From: Phlebotomus papatasi
Lineage: Eukaryota > Arthropoda > Insecta > Diptera > Psychodidae
Assembly: GCF_024763615.1 (NCBI RefSeq)
Contig: NC_077223.1
Location: forward strand, 16,368,001 to 16,432,000
DNA length: 64,000 nucleotides
Direction: 5' to 3'
Each line of letters opens with the position of its first letter. Within the stretch, counting starts at the first letter, position 1. Of this stretch, positions 1 through 12,292 are shown in pieces. Both the position numbers and the translations under genes were made by a program. The notes under the pieces were generated by a model. The model was given only the letters and a program-made list of their open reading frames with translations. It made no database searches and was not told the origin of the DNA.

Positions 1-410
1 AATTTTAATATCTAGTCTTAAGTCCACTTAAGTCACAAATTTCCTGAAAAAAGTTGATCAAATTCATTACAGGAATATGGAAAAATATGAAGAATATGTG
101 CGAAACCTGAAATCCGGATCTTATATCTCAGTCGAATACCATTTTTTTGTATTTTTACGAAAAAAATAAGTTAAAAATTAAAAACAGGGCACTAAATTAA
201 AATTCTTGCTCGAATGGTCGAATGTTTTAAAACTCTGTACATTTAAACGGATTCATAAAGGCTGGAAGAATTTGAAGTCTCGACAAAAGTCCCGATCTCT
301 TTTATTTTGAAAACTTTGTAATTTTAAAATTTATGTTTAACAAATTTTGTCCACTATTATTGGTAAATTATTCTTTCTTTTATTTTCTGATCTAATAGTG
401 ATGTAATATA

Positions 411-830
411 GGGTAAGTGTGCCAAATTCCGGCCAGCTTACAATTTCGGTCACCTGTTTTGTTCTTCAAATTTCATGAACTTTTAGATTTTACGTACTCT
501 AGAGATAATGCAAAAGAATAACAAAAAATGTTGCTTCGACAAACGAGATGACGTGAAAAAGATATTGGAAGAATACGCGAAGGGCAAGGAACTATGAGAA
601 TGAAGGTGGCCGAAATAGGGCACCAAAGCTATGTCTATATTTTTATTCATTTTAAAATGTATTAAGAATAATTTTAGAGTAAATAAAGACGGTAAACTCT
701 TTACAAGGTTCCGAGCAACACTCTTACAAAGGAAAGAATAAAAAAATCAATTTGTATTTAAAATATTACATTTCAAACTTGAGATTTTGACGTTTGCATG
801 CAACTATGTTGAAATTTGGCACACTTACCC
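411..830 (+). mobile_element. Family A short pogo-like element, copy A1 (420 bp)
   Basis: The ends are inverted repeats, GGGTAAGTGTGCCAAATT on the left and its complement (ending GGCACACTTACCC) on the right, each flanked by TA (409-410 and 831-832). The interior keeps a small ORF at 508-597 that resembles the start of a pogo-type transposase helix-turn-helix. It closely matches the copy at 61150-61575 in size and content, but lies in the opposite orientation. It is non-autonomous because no catalytic domain is present. It abuts a family B element on its right. Confidence 0.85.
508..597 (+). pseudogene. Remnant of pogo-like transposase N-terminus (29 codons) in A1
   Basis: An ATG opens a 29-codon frame that ends at TGA 595-597. 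It reads MQKNNKKCCFDKRDDVKK followed by ILEEYAKGKEL. The pattern (basic start, F/Y-D-K-x-D-D-V-x-x-A/I-L-E-E-x-x-K-G-K) matches the beginning of the HTH_psq domain found at the N-terminus of pogo and CENP-B-like transposases, but stops before the second and third helices. The copy in 61150-61575 has the same 30-codon frame with only a few substitutions, and the longer family A copies extend the domain. This is a truncated, non-functional transposase remnant. Assignment to HTH_psq is by eye from the family pattern. Confidence 0.55.
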
Positions 831-834
831 TATA

Positions 835-1032
835 GGGGAAAGCGCGCTACCTTCGGACAATTTAATTTTTTCTCTATGTTCCTTATAGATTTCACCCATA
901 GCTCTTTTCTTAAAATTTGAGGCATTGGACTAGCTATTAAAATATAATATTATAATGGGCCAAATTCATTTATAACACATTGAAAAAAAAAATGAATTGT
1001 TATAAAGAATTCAAAGGTAGCGAGCTTTCCCC
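835..1032 (+). mobile_element. Family B MITE, copy B1 (198 bp)
   Basis: The terminal inverted repeats are GGGGAAAGCGCGCTACCTTC on the left and a matching GCGAGCTTTCCCC right end. TA lies on both sides (833-834 and 1033-1034). No coding capacity is visible. Its left TA directly follows the right TA of A1, so the two elements sit back to back across TATA. Confidence 0.85.
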
Positions 1033-1943
1033 TAACATCATTCCTCGGAATAATAGAAAGGAAAACATTTCGTTGGCACTTGCAAAAATTGAAGAAAAAA
1101 AAAAGAATTGTTAAAATAAAATATTTTGAAAATCAGTGCATTTTCCCTGTAAATTCCCAAGAGAATATTTCCTCCCATAACTATCTGGTGATTCTTGTGG
1201 CGCATTTTACACGCATTTTCCTACCGCACACCGAGTTCTCTCCCTAATAATTCTGGCCATGGTATTGGAACTTTTCCAAGTTTTATGTGAGTTGTATGTG
1301 AGTGTTTTATGAGTGTGCTCGCTTGGTCTCCCATCCGTCGCACAATAAAAGAAATTCGCAATTATTCTTCCGACAAGTCAAAAACTACTATTAGGGAGGA
1401 ATGGGTCAAATTTCTCACTGGCCACTGCCTCCTGTCATGCCCCCAAATCCTCCAGTAAACTACGTCCTAGGGAGGTTTTGCCTTGCCCTTTCGACTGAGA
1501 CTTTTGTGGTGTGTTGGACATGAGTCTCTGGGAATTACTATGAATAATTCCTATCTTGTCGACATCACCTTTTGCCACAGCAATTTCTGCATCAATTGAC
1601 ACAGAATTACATGATAATTTACTTTAACTTACATTCTTGGATTTTTAATGACATATGGAATTAAGCATGAAAATGTATTTAACCTATAATCTCTACTGAT
1701 CTGAAATCCATTTTAATAATGTAGAAGAAATTTCGGAGAAATGCATTATTTAATGAAATAGTTGAGCATAGTCGAACATTTGCTCTATCTCAAATGGAGA
1801 GCATATAAAATTAATTTGTTTTATGATATTAAATGCTTTGTTCAGAAATTAAGGTTAATAGGAACATAATAAATAGAACATTATGCTTATTAAAAGGTTA
1901 AATTAAGCCTTATAACAAGAATTTTGGGTAATGGAAAGAATTA

Positions 1944-2154
1944 GGAGAAAGCTCGCTACCTTCGGGCGACTCAAGCTTCGCACAACTCATTTTTTTGTCT
2001 GTTCTTAGTGGACTTATAGTTCTTTTCTGGAAATTTGAGGCATTGGATTAACTATTAAAATATAATTTTTTATTGGTCCAAATCAATTGAAAACATATTG
2101 AAAAAAAATTAGTTGTTCGAAGCTTCAGTCGTCCGAAGACAGCGCGCTTTCCTC
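1944..2154 (+). mobile_element. Family B MITE, copy B2 (211 bp)
   Basis: Same family as 835-1032: left end GGAGAAAGCTCGCTACCTTC, right end GCGCGCTTTCCTC, TA at 1942-1943 and 2155-2156. The interior shares the stretch around GAGGCATTGG and the A-run near the right arm. Confidence 0.85.
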
Positions 2155-2278
2155 TATACAAGACCATTTGACGACACACATAGACTTTCAGTTCAGAATA
2201 TTTGGTGAGACTACTACAATGCGATATCGGATCGAGAATGCACTTGTTCTTAGAATAATGAGATGTATGTTATCCGTC

Positions 2279-2475
2279 CACTGAGAAAAAATGGGGGTGC
2301 AATTAACTTTTTTTCCTCAGAACTTTAACACTTTTTAGGTGTAAAAATATATCAACATTTTGTAATGTTAATTTTACAACTTATTAAGGGTAAAATTAGC
2401 ATGAAAAAGGGTAACTTTAACTCCTAATACACCTAAAATGCGTAATATTTACATCGATTTCGGATCAATACTGCA
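2279..2475 (+). mobile_element. Family C MITE, copy C1 (right end missing)
   Basis: It begins CACTGAGAAAAAA and follows the complete family C copy at 21663-21916 almost base for base up to the CTGCA motif, where it stops. The last 55 bp or so of the element are absent, and a family K element begins about 20 bp later. The deletion may have come with that insertion. Confidence 0.75.
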
Positions 2476-2495
2476 TCAATTATCTTTATGGTCAA

Positions 2496-3011
2496 CCCTT
2501 TAATGACGAGACAGTTTTCGCTGATCGAAAATCAGCAATAAAAATGAAACCGATAAACAAAACTTGTAAAAGGTCTTACATCTAATCTTCGAAAAGCAAA
2601 CATAGTCTGATTTGGTGTATTTTTTGTCTCTATGGACGATAGGGACAAAAATATCCCATAAATTTAAGTAATTTTTCTGACGATACTAATGACTGATAAT
2701 TTTCACTCTAACGAAAAATATTATGTTTGAGTACTGTAGTTTCCTTTTCCAAAACGGTTTTGCTTTAAAAAAAAACTGGAAATATAAAAAATAAATAAAA
2801 TCAATTTTTAATATGAGAATTTAAAAATTCCTCATTTTTGAGCTTAAATATTTATCATGTAGCAATAGGTGGAGCCTTGCAAAAAATATCCTAGATTCCT
2901 TCAACCTTCTACATTGCAATTACGTATAAACATAAGAAAAAAATAACTTTAGATAGTCAGGAAAAATTATTTTATTTATGGAACACCGGTGTTCCAATCG
3001 TCCTTAAAGGG
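2496..3011 (+). mobile_element. Family K TTAA-type MITE, copy K1 (516 bp)
   Basis: The left end is CCCTTTAATGACGAGACA. The right end is TCCTTAAAGGG followed by TTAA (3012-3015). The left flank reads TCAA (2492-2495), a one-base change from TTAA. TTAA flanks with CCC ends are typical of piggyBac-type and some Kolobok-type non-autonomous elements. No transposase is visible. Related copies lie at 22683, 35610-35731, 47887 and 48035. Confidence 0.75.
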
Positions 3012-4510
3012 TTAAAGCTCTGTTAATCAAATGCAGTATAAACGGTTAAAGGTATTACCTTCGAGTCTTCGCGGAACTTCCCCATAGTCTTCATAAAAAA
3101 TCTTATTCTGTATTAGAAAGGAAATTTGAATAAAGAGTGGAATATTTTGACGGGAAAATGCCTTGACAAATGTCTAGAAACTTAATATTCCAGTAAACCC
3201 TACCTATCTAGTATTTATTGTGTATTTAGAAAGTTCATAATTAGATTGTTAATTTTTTTTACCTATCTTTAAATGATTATATTTGAAGAATTAGAATTAA
3301 GTACAGACACTTCCTACATAATTCAAGCACTCTGCGAATTATGCTCAGCAATGGTTTTTCGTTCTATTCGAACAAAAAAGCAAATCAGACGAGAGACGAT
3401 AAAGTGCACTCCTTGAATAGTATATAGTATCCGCCAAAAGCACGAAATGGGGGAGCTTTTGCGTGAATTTGCATGACGCCAAAGAGAATGGAGAGAAGTT
3501 TGAGCACTTTCCTGAAACTATCACTTCCAATAGTTGGATGGATGTTTGTGTCTAAAAGTCTGTCTGGTACCGAGATGATTTTAAGTCAATAGAAAGCACA
3601 AATTTTACCCTCTTCCTAAGTTAGAGTTTGGTTGAGCTTTCAGTGCATTGAGTGCATGTGAAATTTGTGGCGATTGGCTCATGAAAATTCAATTTATCGG
3701 CACCAAAATTGGTGGATACAAGAAAGGCAGCATGCCTCGCAGTATTTTCCCATCGTATAGCGAAACATTTTCAGAAGTTACTTCCCTGAGACAGGATGCT
3801 GGTTGCTGGATCAGAATGGGTGGCTTCTTTTGAGAATGGGCGGAAGGACGGAATTCTAGGCCATTATCTTCGTCATTCTCATCTTCATCTAATGGCGAAG
3901 TGGAGTTTGTTATTGCTGAAGGAAAGTGAAGGATGCGAAGGGAAAATCACACCGAAAGTTACTGGATAGAGTGAAGAAAAATGTAGATAAAAGATAATGA
4001 TTTTTCTTTCTAAAGAAAAAAGTCTTCTTAAAGGTTGATTTGGGTGTTTTATAAGGGAGGGGAGGGTAGTGCTTTGCCAATGCAATACTATATCTTATAA
4101 AATGCAGTTGGATCTAGGCTTTCTAAGAACAGTGACCCTAATCCTTGAATTTGGACTTGGATAAGGAGAACTATAATAAATCTCGATTAGATCTTTAAAG
4201 TTAGAAATCATGAAAGCTCTTCTTCAATTGAGTTTGAGGATCAATAATATTTGAGTGTTTGGAAAGTTATTCCGGCAAGTAGGGATCTGTAGGGGAATAC
4301 TGTAAAAGTATGACAATGTTATATCCCAAATAGCAATTTGGAGTAAGATTACCGTTGGAGGTATGTATTCTGGATTCCAAAAACGGGTCCTATGACGGTC
4401 GTTAGAGAGTCGAATGACGGAAAGTGGGGAATAATATGACGGTAATTACGGAAGTAATTTGGCGTAATAATAACTCTGAGATTACCCGCCCATGACTAAA
4501 ATATGACGCC

Positions 4511-4565
4511 GACTTCCAGTGACTTCCAGTGTCTCTATAAAAAATCTTCCCCTCACTGGGTATAT
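4511..4565 (+). promoter_or_regulatory. Possible TATA promoter with tandem 10-bp repeat
   Basis: Two exact copies of GACTTCCAGT (4511-4530) are followed by TATAAAAAA at 4536-4544. A potential start region around CTCACTGGG lies about 20-25 bp further on. The arrangement resembles a TATA-containing polymerase II promoter, but this is pattern inference only; an A+T-rich genome yields such motifs by chance. Confidence 0.2.
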
Positions 4566-4940
4566 CTGAGGGGAAATTTCACTTATCAAATGGCAAATAC
4601 AATTACTCAATGCTGTGAATCCGCAAAGTAGTTGATATTTGCGCGTGTTTTCTCAATAATATTATATTGTGCATTGGGAGCAAGAGCTCCTCCGGTAGAA
4701 AAGTGTATTGTGATTATCATAAAAAGACAGTGCCGACAAAAATTAAACGAAAATTAGACAGCGTTTTGCTTTATAAATACATGGACAATTTTTTTGGAAA
4801 ATGAAATTTTGTGGTTCAGGAGAGTTTGCTCCAGTTTCTGGAGTGTTCTGTGATAAAAATTTTGTGTCGAAAAGATCTATTTAGTAAACATTTTAAAAGA
4901 CTTTTTTGTGTTGTGGCCATCCAGTGGGAAAATTTTCGAC

Positions 4941-4991
4941 ATGTCGGATGGCTCATTCAGCAATAGTCGAACAGCAAAAATCTTCGTAAAT
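4941..4991 (+). CDS. Possible first coding exon (17 codons) with splice donor
   Basis: ATG at 4941 opens a frame reading MSDGSFSNSRTAKIFVN and is followed immediately by GTGAGT (from 4992), a strong match to a splice donor. It lies about 375 bp downstream of the possible TATA box. No downstream exon could be recognised, so this is a weak candidate for the 5' end of either a host gene or an intron-containing transposon gene. I do not recognise the peptide. Confidence 0.15.
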
Positions 4992-7594
4992 GTGAGTAGT
5001 GAAATAGGGAAAAATTAAAGAAATTTGCATAGAACGTTGTAAAAACGATCGAAAATGTGAAGAATTGTTGAGAAAATAGTGTCTCCGATGGTAGTACAAT
5101 ACAAAGTTGTGAAGTGCACTGAATGTCTTCATTTAAAGTGCATACGGCGATTTCGTACCTATGCGGTAGAGAAGGACACCAAATGCATTGTTTTTGGCGC
5201 GTCGTTTTTTGTACGGAAAAGTACCGTCATTTGGAGTCGCTTTTGTTACTGCATGGTAGAGTAAATTTTAGAACCGTAAAATAACGATTATATTACCAAT
5301 TCAATCTTGAGTAATGCTGTGACTAAAATTCGACGCGAATACGACTAATTTTTAAGATTCCAATAAGGAGTAATTTTTTTGACCATTTCTTGTACATCAA
5401 AAACCCAGTCATTTTTGAGTCAGAGTAATTTTTTCCGGATTGGGATGACAAATTTAAATTTATTTGTTTGGTAAATTAGGAAGAACTAGTCGTAAATCCG
5501 ATTGATATCAGTTGCTAAAAGCTACATAGACCTCCTTCGAATGGGCATTCGATGCTCACTGTGCTTTAATATTGTCCTGCTCCTGAATTTACTACAAAAA
5601 ATTTGTCATATGACATTGTCATATTGTTACAGAATCCTCTACTGGTTTGGCCTTTGCTAATTGCAAAATTCAAATAAAAAGCGTTACGAAGTTAATGGTT
5701 ATATTGGACATCAGATTCAGATACTGTCTTGTTTAGTCCATCATTTTGAAGAAGATAGAAAAACTTGAAAATTTTTCTTCATAAAACTTCCCCACTCTTC
5801 TGTACTTTAAAAATTGTTTTATGAATATTACTTTCATCTAGAGTTTCCTCTTTTAACAATTTTTCAACTCTGCGTGGGAGTTTTATTGCAGCACTCCATC
5901 TCACACTCATCTCGAGGAAGATCTATTTGGGTGGGAACATGGCAAGGATGGGGTGGCTTGTGAGGTTGGCCGTGGAAATATGCTCATCATTGGTATGCAG
6001 CCCTCGTGCCTGGAACCTCTTACTACTTACTTAGAGCCTGACTTCTCTTCCACGTGTGCTGGGGATCTGCTCTATTTTACTCTGCCAAGTTGGGATATTG
6101 GGGAATGGGTAAGGCGGGGTATAGGAGAAGGGACACCAAGTGGCATGGAAAGTTTCCCGGTGTGCGCTAAAAAGCATCAGGTACAGCCAATTTGGTGGAG
6201 TTCTGTGGCTCTACTAAATCATGCCTGATGAATGTTGTATTTCGCAATGTGGCTCCTCGTCTTTCCCGCCATGTGTGCTCAAGAACTCAGGGATGGGTCA
6301 TATGGGCAAATACCCTCTATACTCACTCTGAGAGGAAATTGAAAAATTCATCATCGCAGAAACCCTCAAATATTAAGAATAGATAAAACACCCTTTTTTG
6401 CTCCATATGGATGGGGTTTAATGCCTTTCCCTCAGACCATATCCGTCCTTTCGCACCATCATGAAATTGATACATGGGAAGATGAGACGAAGACGAGAGT
6501 GCAATTTTCACAGACATTCTTCTTAATTTATTTTGTCACACAAATCTCACAGACCTCTCCATAAGGGGGCTGACATGTTGAGGGACATTTTTGCCTGATG
6601 TGCTGCATCCTCCTTGGTAAACCCACCTAACATTTTCATGAAACAAGCTTTCGATTTTAGTCCCTGGTGGAGTAGAGAAAAAAAACCCAACAAGATTTTC
6701 CTTGTCTCATCTCTCGTTTTTCATTCGTATGTCACCCATTTTCCATCTTCTGAGCTTGAAAAAAAAATTTAAGGATTCGCTCTTACTGACCAAATCTCCA
6801 ATTGCGGCTTCTTGGAGGAATATTTCTTTTTTTTCTCGTTCATTAATTTCCTTTCTTTTTCTTGATTAGATTTTGCAAGAACAATTTTTCATTTCAGAAT
6901 AGGGGCATTAGAATTTTGAGCGGCTCAACAAACCAAAACCTTGATTTTATTCAGAATTCTTTATGAATCCGGTACAATTTTCAATAAGCTTTTACAAAAC
7001 CAACTTCGACAGAGTATATAAGTTTTAGGGCGGAAGTAGTACAGACTTTATTGAGTGAATAAACTCATGTCGTGAGTTCGATGACTTGTCGTGGAAGTTG
7101 GTTTAGTATTACTTAAATTGAGTGAGTAATAGTCAACATGAAAATATCCTCTAAAATCCCATCGCTCTATTTTCCACTGTTCGGGTTTTATGGTAAAAAC
7201 AAACCTACAAACGAACAACAGTTTTTCGATCGTCCATATTCATGTGATTATTCAGGCATACATACTCGAAAATATAACTTGTTCCGTTTGTTAATTAATA
7301 TGGGTTTTCAATATTTTTTATACAAATTTTGACTATTGCTACGTTTTTCCTGTTCCGCAAAGGACGTTGTTTACAGGACAATCAGGATATTTTTCTCAAG
7401 AAAAACACGATTTACTCACTTTTTAATTTGCGAACTGTTGAGATCAAGAGTGAAAAGCGGTGAATTTTATTTTTTCTGAATAGAAATCCTGTCAAATGTC
7501 TTGTAAAAGGGAATTCAGACTTAATGCTTGGCCATATGGCTGTTGCGGAATAATTATAGTAATAGAGATATAAATCCCTTAAAATTATTGTATA

Positions 7595-8468
7595 GGGGAG
7601 ACTGGGGCAAAAAGTCACAAATCGAAAAATTTAAAATTCAATATCTTCCAAGGTAAAAAGATAGCGGTTCTATAGATAGCGTCCATAGACCTTCTTCAAT
7701 GTCGTAAGTTTCTTAGAATTCGAACAAGGAATTTAGAAAATAAAAAATATCGAAATTTTTAGCCCTATTTTTTAAATACTTTCTTTGCAGAAGATAGCAA
7801 TATCACCTACTTATTTTCCAAAATTGATGCACTGTTGAATATTTTCTAAATAATTTGGATTTTTGAATACGAATCCGCTTTCTATTTTAGAATTTCACAA
7901 AAGTTGTTTTCTCCAGAAATCCTTTTATTAAAAATGGCCACTTGGGGTAAAAAGTAACAAAAAAGCGAAGGAATTTCTGATGTCTAACGGCGAAAAGAAA
8001 CGTCATTATCATGTCTCGCCGCTTGTTGTTTGCATTGGTCAAACGATTTGCAGTCTTTTGTGTGTTTTTTCTAAAATAGCTTGAAAAGCGCTTTTCTCGT
8101 TTTCTCACTTTTCTCGCAGAGAAAACGGTGTTCTACAAAAGCGTAGATGAATAAATTTTCTATGAAAATATGTCCTCTAGGTATTTTTTCAAATTTACGG
8201 AAGCCCGTAATGAAGCGAATCAAAATATGATAATACCCAATGCCTGGTACTATGTGCCCCAGCATTTTTGAGAATAGTCACAAAATTGCCTTTTAGAAAT
8301 TGGCTCGATAAACGTTTTTCCTTACAAAATAGAGGATAATTACTTTCACAAAGTTGTAGAGTGGTAAATTTCCTATAAAACTGCGCTAATTAGAAATTTC
8401 TGGGGCGCTCGAGTAGCTTGTAAAAAAAATAAAATATCCGTTTTGTGACTTTTTGCCCCAGTCTCCCC
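7595..8468 (+). mobile_element. Family M element (874 bp), TA-flanked
   Basis: The inverted termini are GGGGAGACTGGGGCAAAAAG and its complement, extended through GTCACAAA. TA lies at 7593-7594 and 8469-8470. An internal GGGGTAAAAAGTAACAAA near 7945 echoes the terminus, suggesting subterminal repeats. The internal ORFs show no domain I recognise. The structure fits a non-autonomous Tc1/mariner-type (pogo-like) element. Confidence 0.85.
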
Positions 8469-8470
8469 TA

Positions 8471-10450
8471 ACAAACTAAGAAACTCCGACCGGTAGTTCA
8501 CACTACTATACTCTGCTAATTGCATCTTTCGATATTAATTTTTGGGAAAATTTGCAACCGTTCTTACCGCTTTATCCGCTTTATCATTATACCTCAAATT
8601 TAAAAAGCAAATAAATTATTTGAGAGGACAGAAAATAGTTTTTGTAAATTTATTTATTTTTATTGGACACTTGAGGGCTTTTCAAATTATACAATTTTGA
8701 GAAGAAAAAACGGTTATAAAAATATAATAAAAAAATCTCTATTTAAAATTGACTGAGATGAAAGAATGGAGGGGAGGTGATCGATATCAAAACACAATAT
8801 ATCTTTGACCATTTACTTATACTGAAAATACCCGTAGAATTATATTTATCTTTTAAAAAGTAGAATTTCTGGAAATCTAAAAACATTTGTAATTCCTTAG
8901 GACTAGGAATAGACATACATAATGTGTTTATAATTTCAAGATACTGTTTAGTCCTTTATATCTGAAATATTTTAATAAAAACATGTATGATCAATAAGGT
9001 TTTGCGAGGTTTTGCATAGCAGTAAGTAGTGATAGGGAAGGTTTATAGCATTATTTGGAAAGGGGTAGTTATACTATACACATGTATGATTTATAAAAAT
9101 ATAAATTTTTCGTACAATAAATTAAAATTCAGGGAAAGTGTTGTATATTTTCAGATAGCTAATATTTTAAAGAAACTAGCATGACCTCTGCTTTTTAATG
9201 TATTCCATTTGAGGCTTGGAAAAAGGTACCACACCCTGTCCTAATACAAATAAAACATGTTCAACACTTTGTGTTAAATTTTGCAACAATTCCCGGAATC
9301 AATGTTGTGCTTATGTTCACAGAGAATATGTGATGGATAAATATATTCAGTCATCACTAAAATCCTTTGAAAATTGGGTTAATCTTGAAGACATGGAAAT
9401 CATGAGTTGACAGATATCTTGTTGCGATTAATAGTCAAGAAACATTATATACATACATAACATACAACTCAAAGTATATTTAAACATCCCAACTCCTTCT
9501 GCTGAAATTATGTCTGTTGTTGTTGAAACTGGTAGTACATGTTTTAATAACATTAGATTAATCTCTAATTGCCTTAGTGACAAACATCCGATCCCATGGT
9601 GGAAAATGTATCGGAGGTATGGTAAATTTTGGGGGATTTTCCCGGATGCAGCTGCAAGAGTGTCGCTAAGGAAGGAGAACGTACATTATCCAATTAAGGG
9701 AGATGCTGCGAAATTCCGTTGACGTCTATAAATTACACCTTCAGCACCTTAGTTGACGCCAGTGCTCTTGCTAATTGCACAATTTTTCCACCGTACATGA
9801 TGGAGTGTATGACAGTGGCAGTATATTTTCCACTGAGAGAGAAAATACTAGGTGGATGGAGTGTCATAATTTTCCTAGCATGCACCGCGAGATGGAAAAG
9901 AGTTTGATGGACTGGCATTTTATGCCAACTAATTTGACGTTAGTTTTCAAACAAACCATAAAATGAATATCTCGGCATGGACGGAGAACGATGAGAATGT
10001 CAGTCAGGGGAGTCGACAGTGGCTTGGATGCCTTCCAAGATTCGCGAGGATGCCTGACGCGGCGCCGCGAGAATTTAACACATAGACGAACGGCAGAACG
10101 TGAGCAATTTCCAAATGAATCCGCACTCTGTAACCACGGAGCTTGCAAAAATTTTTCCCACGAACAAATTTTCTATTTATGCCTTACCATCCCCAGGGGC
10201 CCCCAAAAGTTACCCAAGGATGCGTCTCTGCAGATAACCATAGCCTTATGTCTATGAATTCCAAATGACTGATGAGGAATATGTAGAATTTAAAGTATGA
10301 CCTCAATTGGGATTAGCTCTTTTTTCGGCTTCTTTTGTGGAAAGAAGGGGTGATATTGCCCTTCAGCTTTGCAGAATACTCGCACTCGCGACTTCGATAG
10401 GACACTACCAAAATTGGTTTTCATTTTTTTCGTTGATTAGGTCATAACCG
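8471..10450. other. Unassigned region, 8.5-10.45 kb
   Basis: No gene, RNA or repeat pair was recognised. Several overlapping ORFs of 60-94 codons at 9510-10257 occur on both strands and have no recognisable domain; mutual overlap on both strands argues against most of them. Confidence 0.4.
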
Positions 10451-10454
10451 GTGT

Positions 10455-10699
10455 AATGGTGCTATTCCAGTGAAAAATAAACATATTTATTTCGCTTTAC
10501 TGTTCTCAAGTGCTTCTATATAATTGATTTTTCTTTGGATTCGTTTCTGTTACGAATGTTTGTTGGCTTTAAAATACGGCGAGGACTGGGAAAAAAGTAG
10601 AGACAGGAACCAACACAAAGAAAAATCAATAATGCAGAAGCTCTTGAGAACAGTAAAGTACTAAAAAAGCATGTTCATTTTCATTCGAATAGCATTCCA
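10455..10699 (+). mobile_element. Family S foldback element (about 245 bp)
   Basis: Left arm (from GTGCTATTCCAGTGAAAAAT through GATTTTTCTTTG) and right arm (CAAAGAAAAATCAATAATGC through ATTCGAATAGCATTCC) are imperfect reverse complements of about 90 bp, separated by a short loop. One half of the same element recurs at 45063-45152. Edges are approximate because the target duplication was not resolved. Confidence 0.65.
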
Positions 10700-11489
10700 T
10701 AATTTATAGTTCCTTTAAAAAATAAAAGCCTAAAAATAAAAATTGGAAACAGTTTTCCAGACTGTTCCTATGGGGAACAGCGCCATAAATTGAGTTTTCT
10801 TCTGAAATCCCAATGAGTTGTCAGCTGAGCGAATTTACATAAAAAAAACTTGTTTTCATTTCACAGTGAAGGTATTTTTAGATGAAATTAAAGTAAATTT
10901 GGGTTCTTTGAAGGTGAAAAAAGTGCGTCCAGTGGGAAAATGGCCCGGTATTGGGGATACAGTATGCCCAGACCTTTGATTTACAGTAAAAGCGGGTAAA
11001 GTGTTAGAAGTGAATCAAAAAACAGAAATGTTGCTGTTTTAAAGTGGTAATAGTTTCAATTACCCCCTCTTTCCCTGCTTCAATTTGCGTACCAAATGAT
11101 TAAAGATATTCTTTAGCAGTGATTTCATAAAAGTTTCGGTTGTTTTTATGCATTCTTACCCAGAAACCAAATCATGAAAACCAACAAATGGCAACGAGAT
11201 GTTCGTATTCAAAACTGAGCTTTTTTGCGAGCTTTCATTTGAATTGGGAATTACAAAAATCCGAAAATTTTTGAAATGAAAAAAGCTCATTAAATGTTCT
11301 CGAATCAACCTGAGTCCATTTGGGCCCTAAGGTTTGTCTACGTGACGTAAGTTCCACTAAACTAACAATTTTTTGGTGAAATTTTAATTCAGGATTGTTC
11401 TTCAAGAATGATTGGTCTAATAAATTTTTAAAGGTCCCTGCAATTTCTTATGATAGTGAAATTATTTAAGACCTTTATTAAGATTTATT
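10700..11489. other. Unassigned region, 10.7-11.49 kb
   Basis: A+T-rich sequence without a recognisable ORF, repeat or RNA gene. Confidence 0.4.
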
Positions 11490-11706
11490 TACAGTGCCCG
11501 CTCTCTCTAATACGGATCGGCGTAATCCGGACGAGTTATCGACGGTTACATTTAAAATAATTTTGAGGTCATGTATGTACAGGGATGGCCATAAAAATAG
11601 AATCAGCTCCGGAAAGACCACTATTTTACCATGAGCATTTTTGTTTATTCCAATTCGTTGAAATTATTTTGATATAGAAATGTTCAAATAATTATCTTAC
11701 GCCAAA

Positions 11707-12043
11707 CACTGGTAAAAATAAAAGGGTCAAATTGACCCTTTTCAAAAGGATGGATCGTATTTGACCCTTTGAAAGGTTCACTTTTGTATCTCTTGAAATT
11801 TAGTATGCACATTTATCACGAATAATCATGTTTTATTGTAAACTTATTACTGATATCATATTTCTCTCATCTGAGCGAACACCAAAGATCACTTTTTCAT
11901 TGTTTTTTTATTCGTTTATTCCGGAATTAAATAGATGTCAAAACCGTGACCCTTTCGAAGGGTACCTGGTGACCCTTTCAAAGAGTCAAATATGATCCAT
12001 CCTTTGGAAAAGGGTCAATTTGACCCTTTTATTTTTACCAGTG
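11707..12043 (+). mobile_element. Family D MITE, copy D1 (337 bp)
   Basis: Perfectly matching ends: CACTGGTAAAAATAAAAGGG on the left and its complement on the right, continuing into GTCAAATTGACCC. The GGGTCAAATTGACCC motif is itself a palindrome and recurs in degenerate form inside both arms. A target duplication could not be fixed. A second, right-truncated copy lies at 30735-30990. Confidence 0.8.
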
Positions 12044-12048
12044 AATAA

Positions 12049-12292
12049 GTGTTGTTTTGGCCGCTGGAGATCTCCATTTTTCACAGAATACATCAATAGT
12101 GAAATTTGGTTTGAACAACACAATAGGACCACTTTCATTTAAATTAAAGAATGTGGTCTATAAATCGAATAAATTTTAATAAAGCCATATTTAGAAACCA
12201 TACATGACAGTTTGCCAGTTTTTTTGGCCAAACTGAATTTCACTATTGACGTATTCTGTGTAAAATAAAGACCTCTAGCGGCTAAAACAACC
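12049..12292 (+). mobile_element. Inverted-repeat MITE adjoining D1
   Basis: Left arm (TGTTGTTTTGGCCGCTGGAG, then CACAGAATACATCAATAGTG) and right arm (CACTATTGACGTATTCTGTG, then CTAGCGGCTAAAACAACC) are about 60-bp imperfect complements around a 120-bp centre. No ORF. It lies directly to the right of D1 inside the Tc1-like element. Confidence 0.65.

Larger units (their letters stand above)
3016..7592. other. Unassigned single-copy-like region, 3.0-7.6 kb
   Basis: I find no recognisable gene or repeat pair over most of this stretch. The ORFs here (about 60-90 codons) have no domain I recognise. A candidate promoter and first exon at 4511-4992 are listed separately. The motif TGACTAAAAT followed by a GACGC box occurs at 4494 and again near 5319. 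Confidence 0.5.

Noticed and set aside
4494..5335. Pair of TGACTAAAAT-GACGC motifs as possible LTRs
   Set aside because: Similarity is limited to about 17 bp with no extended direct repeat, primer-binding site or polypurine tract.
5842..6226. Open frame around 5890-6226 with an acceptor-like TTTTATTGCAG and donor-like CAG-GTACAG
   Set aside because: The splice-like sites are common motifs and the peptide is not recognised; no flanking exon could be joined.
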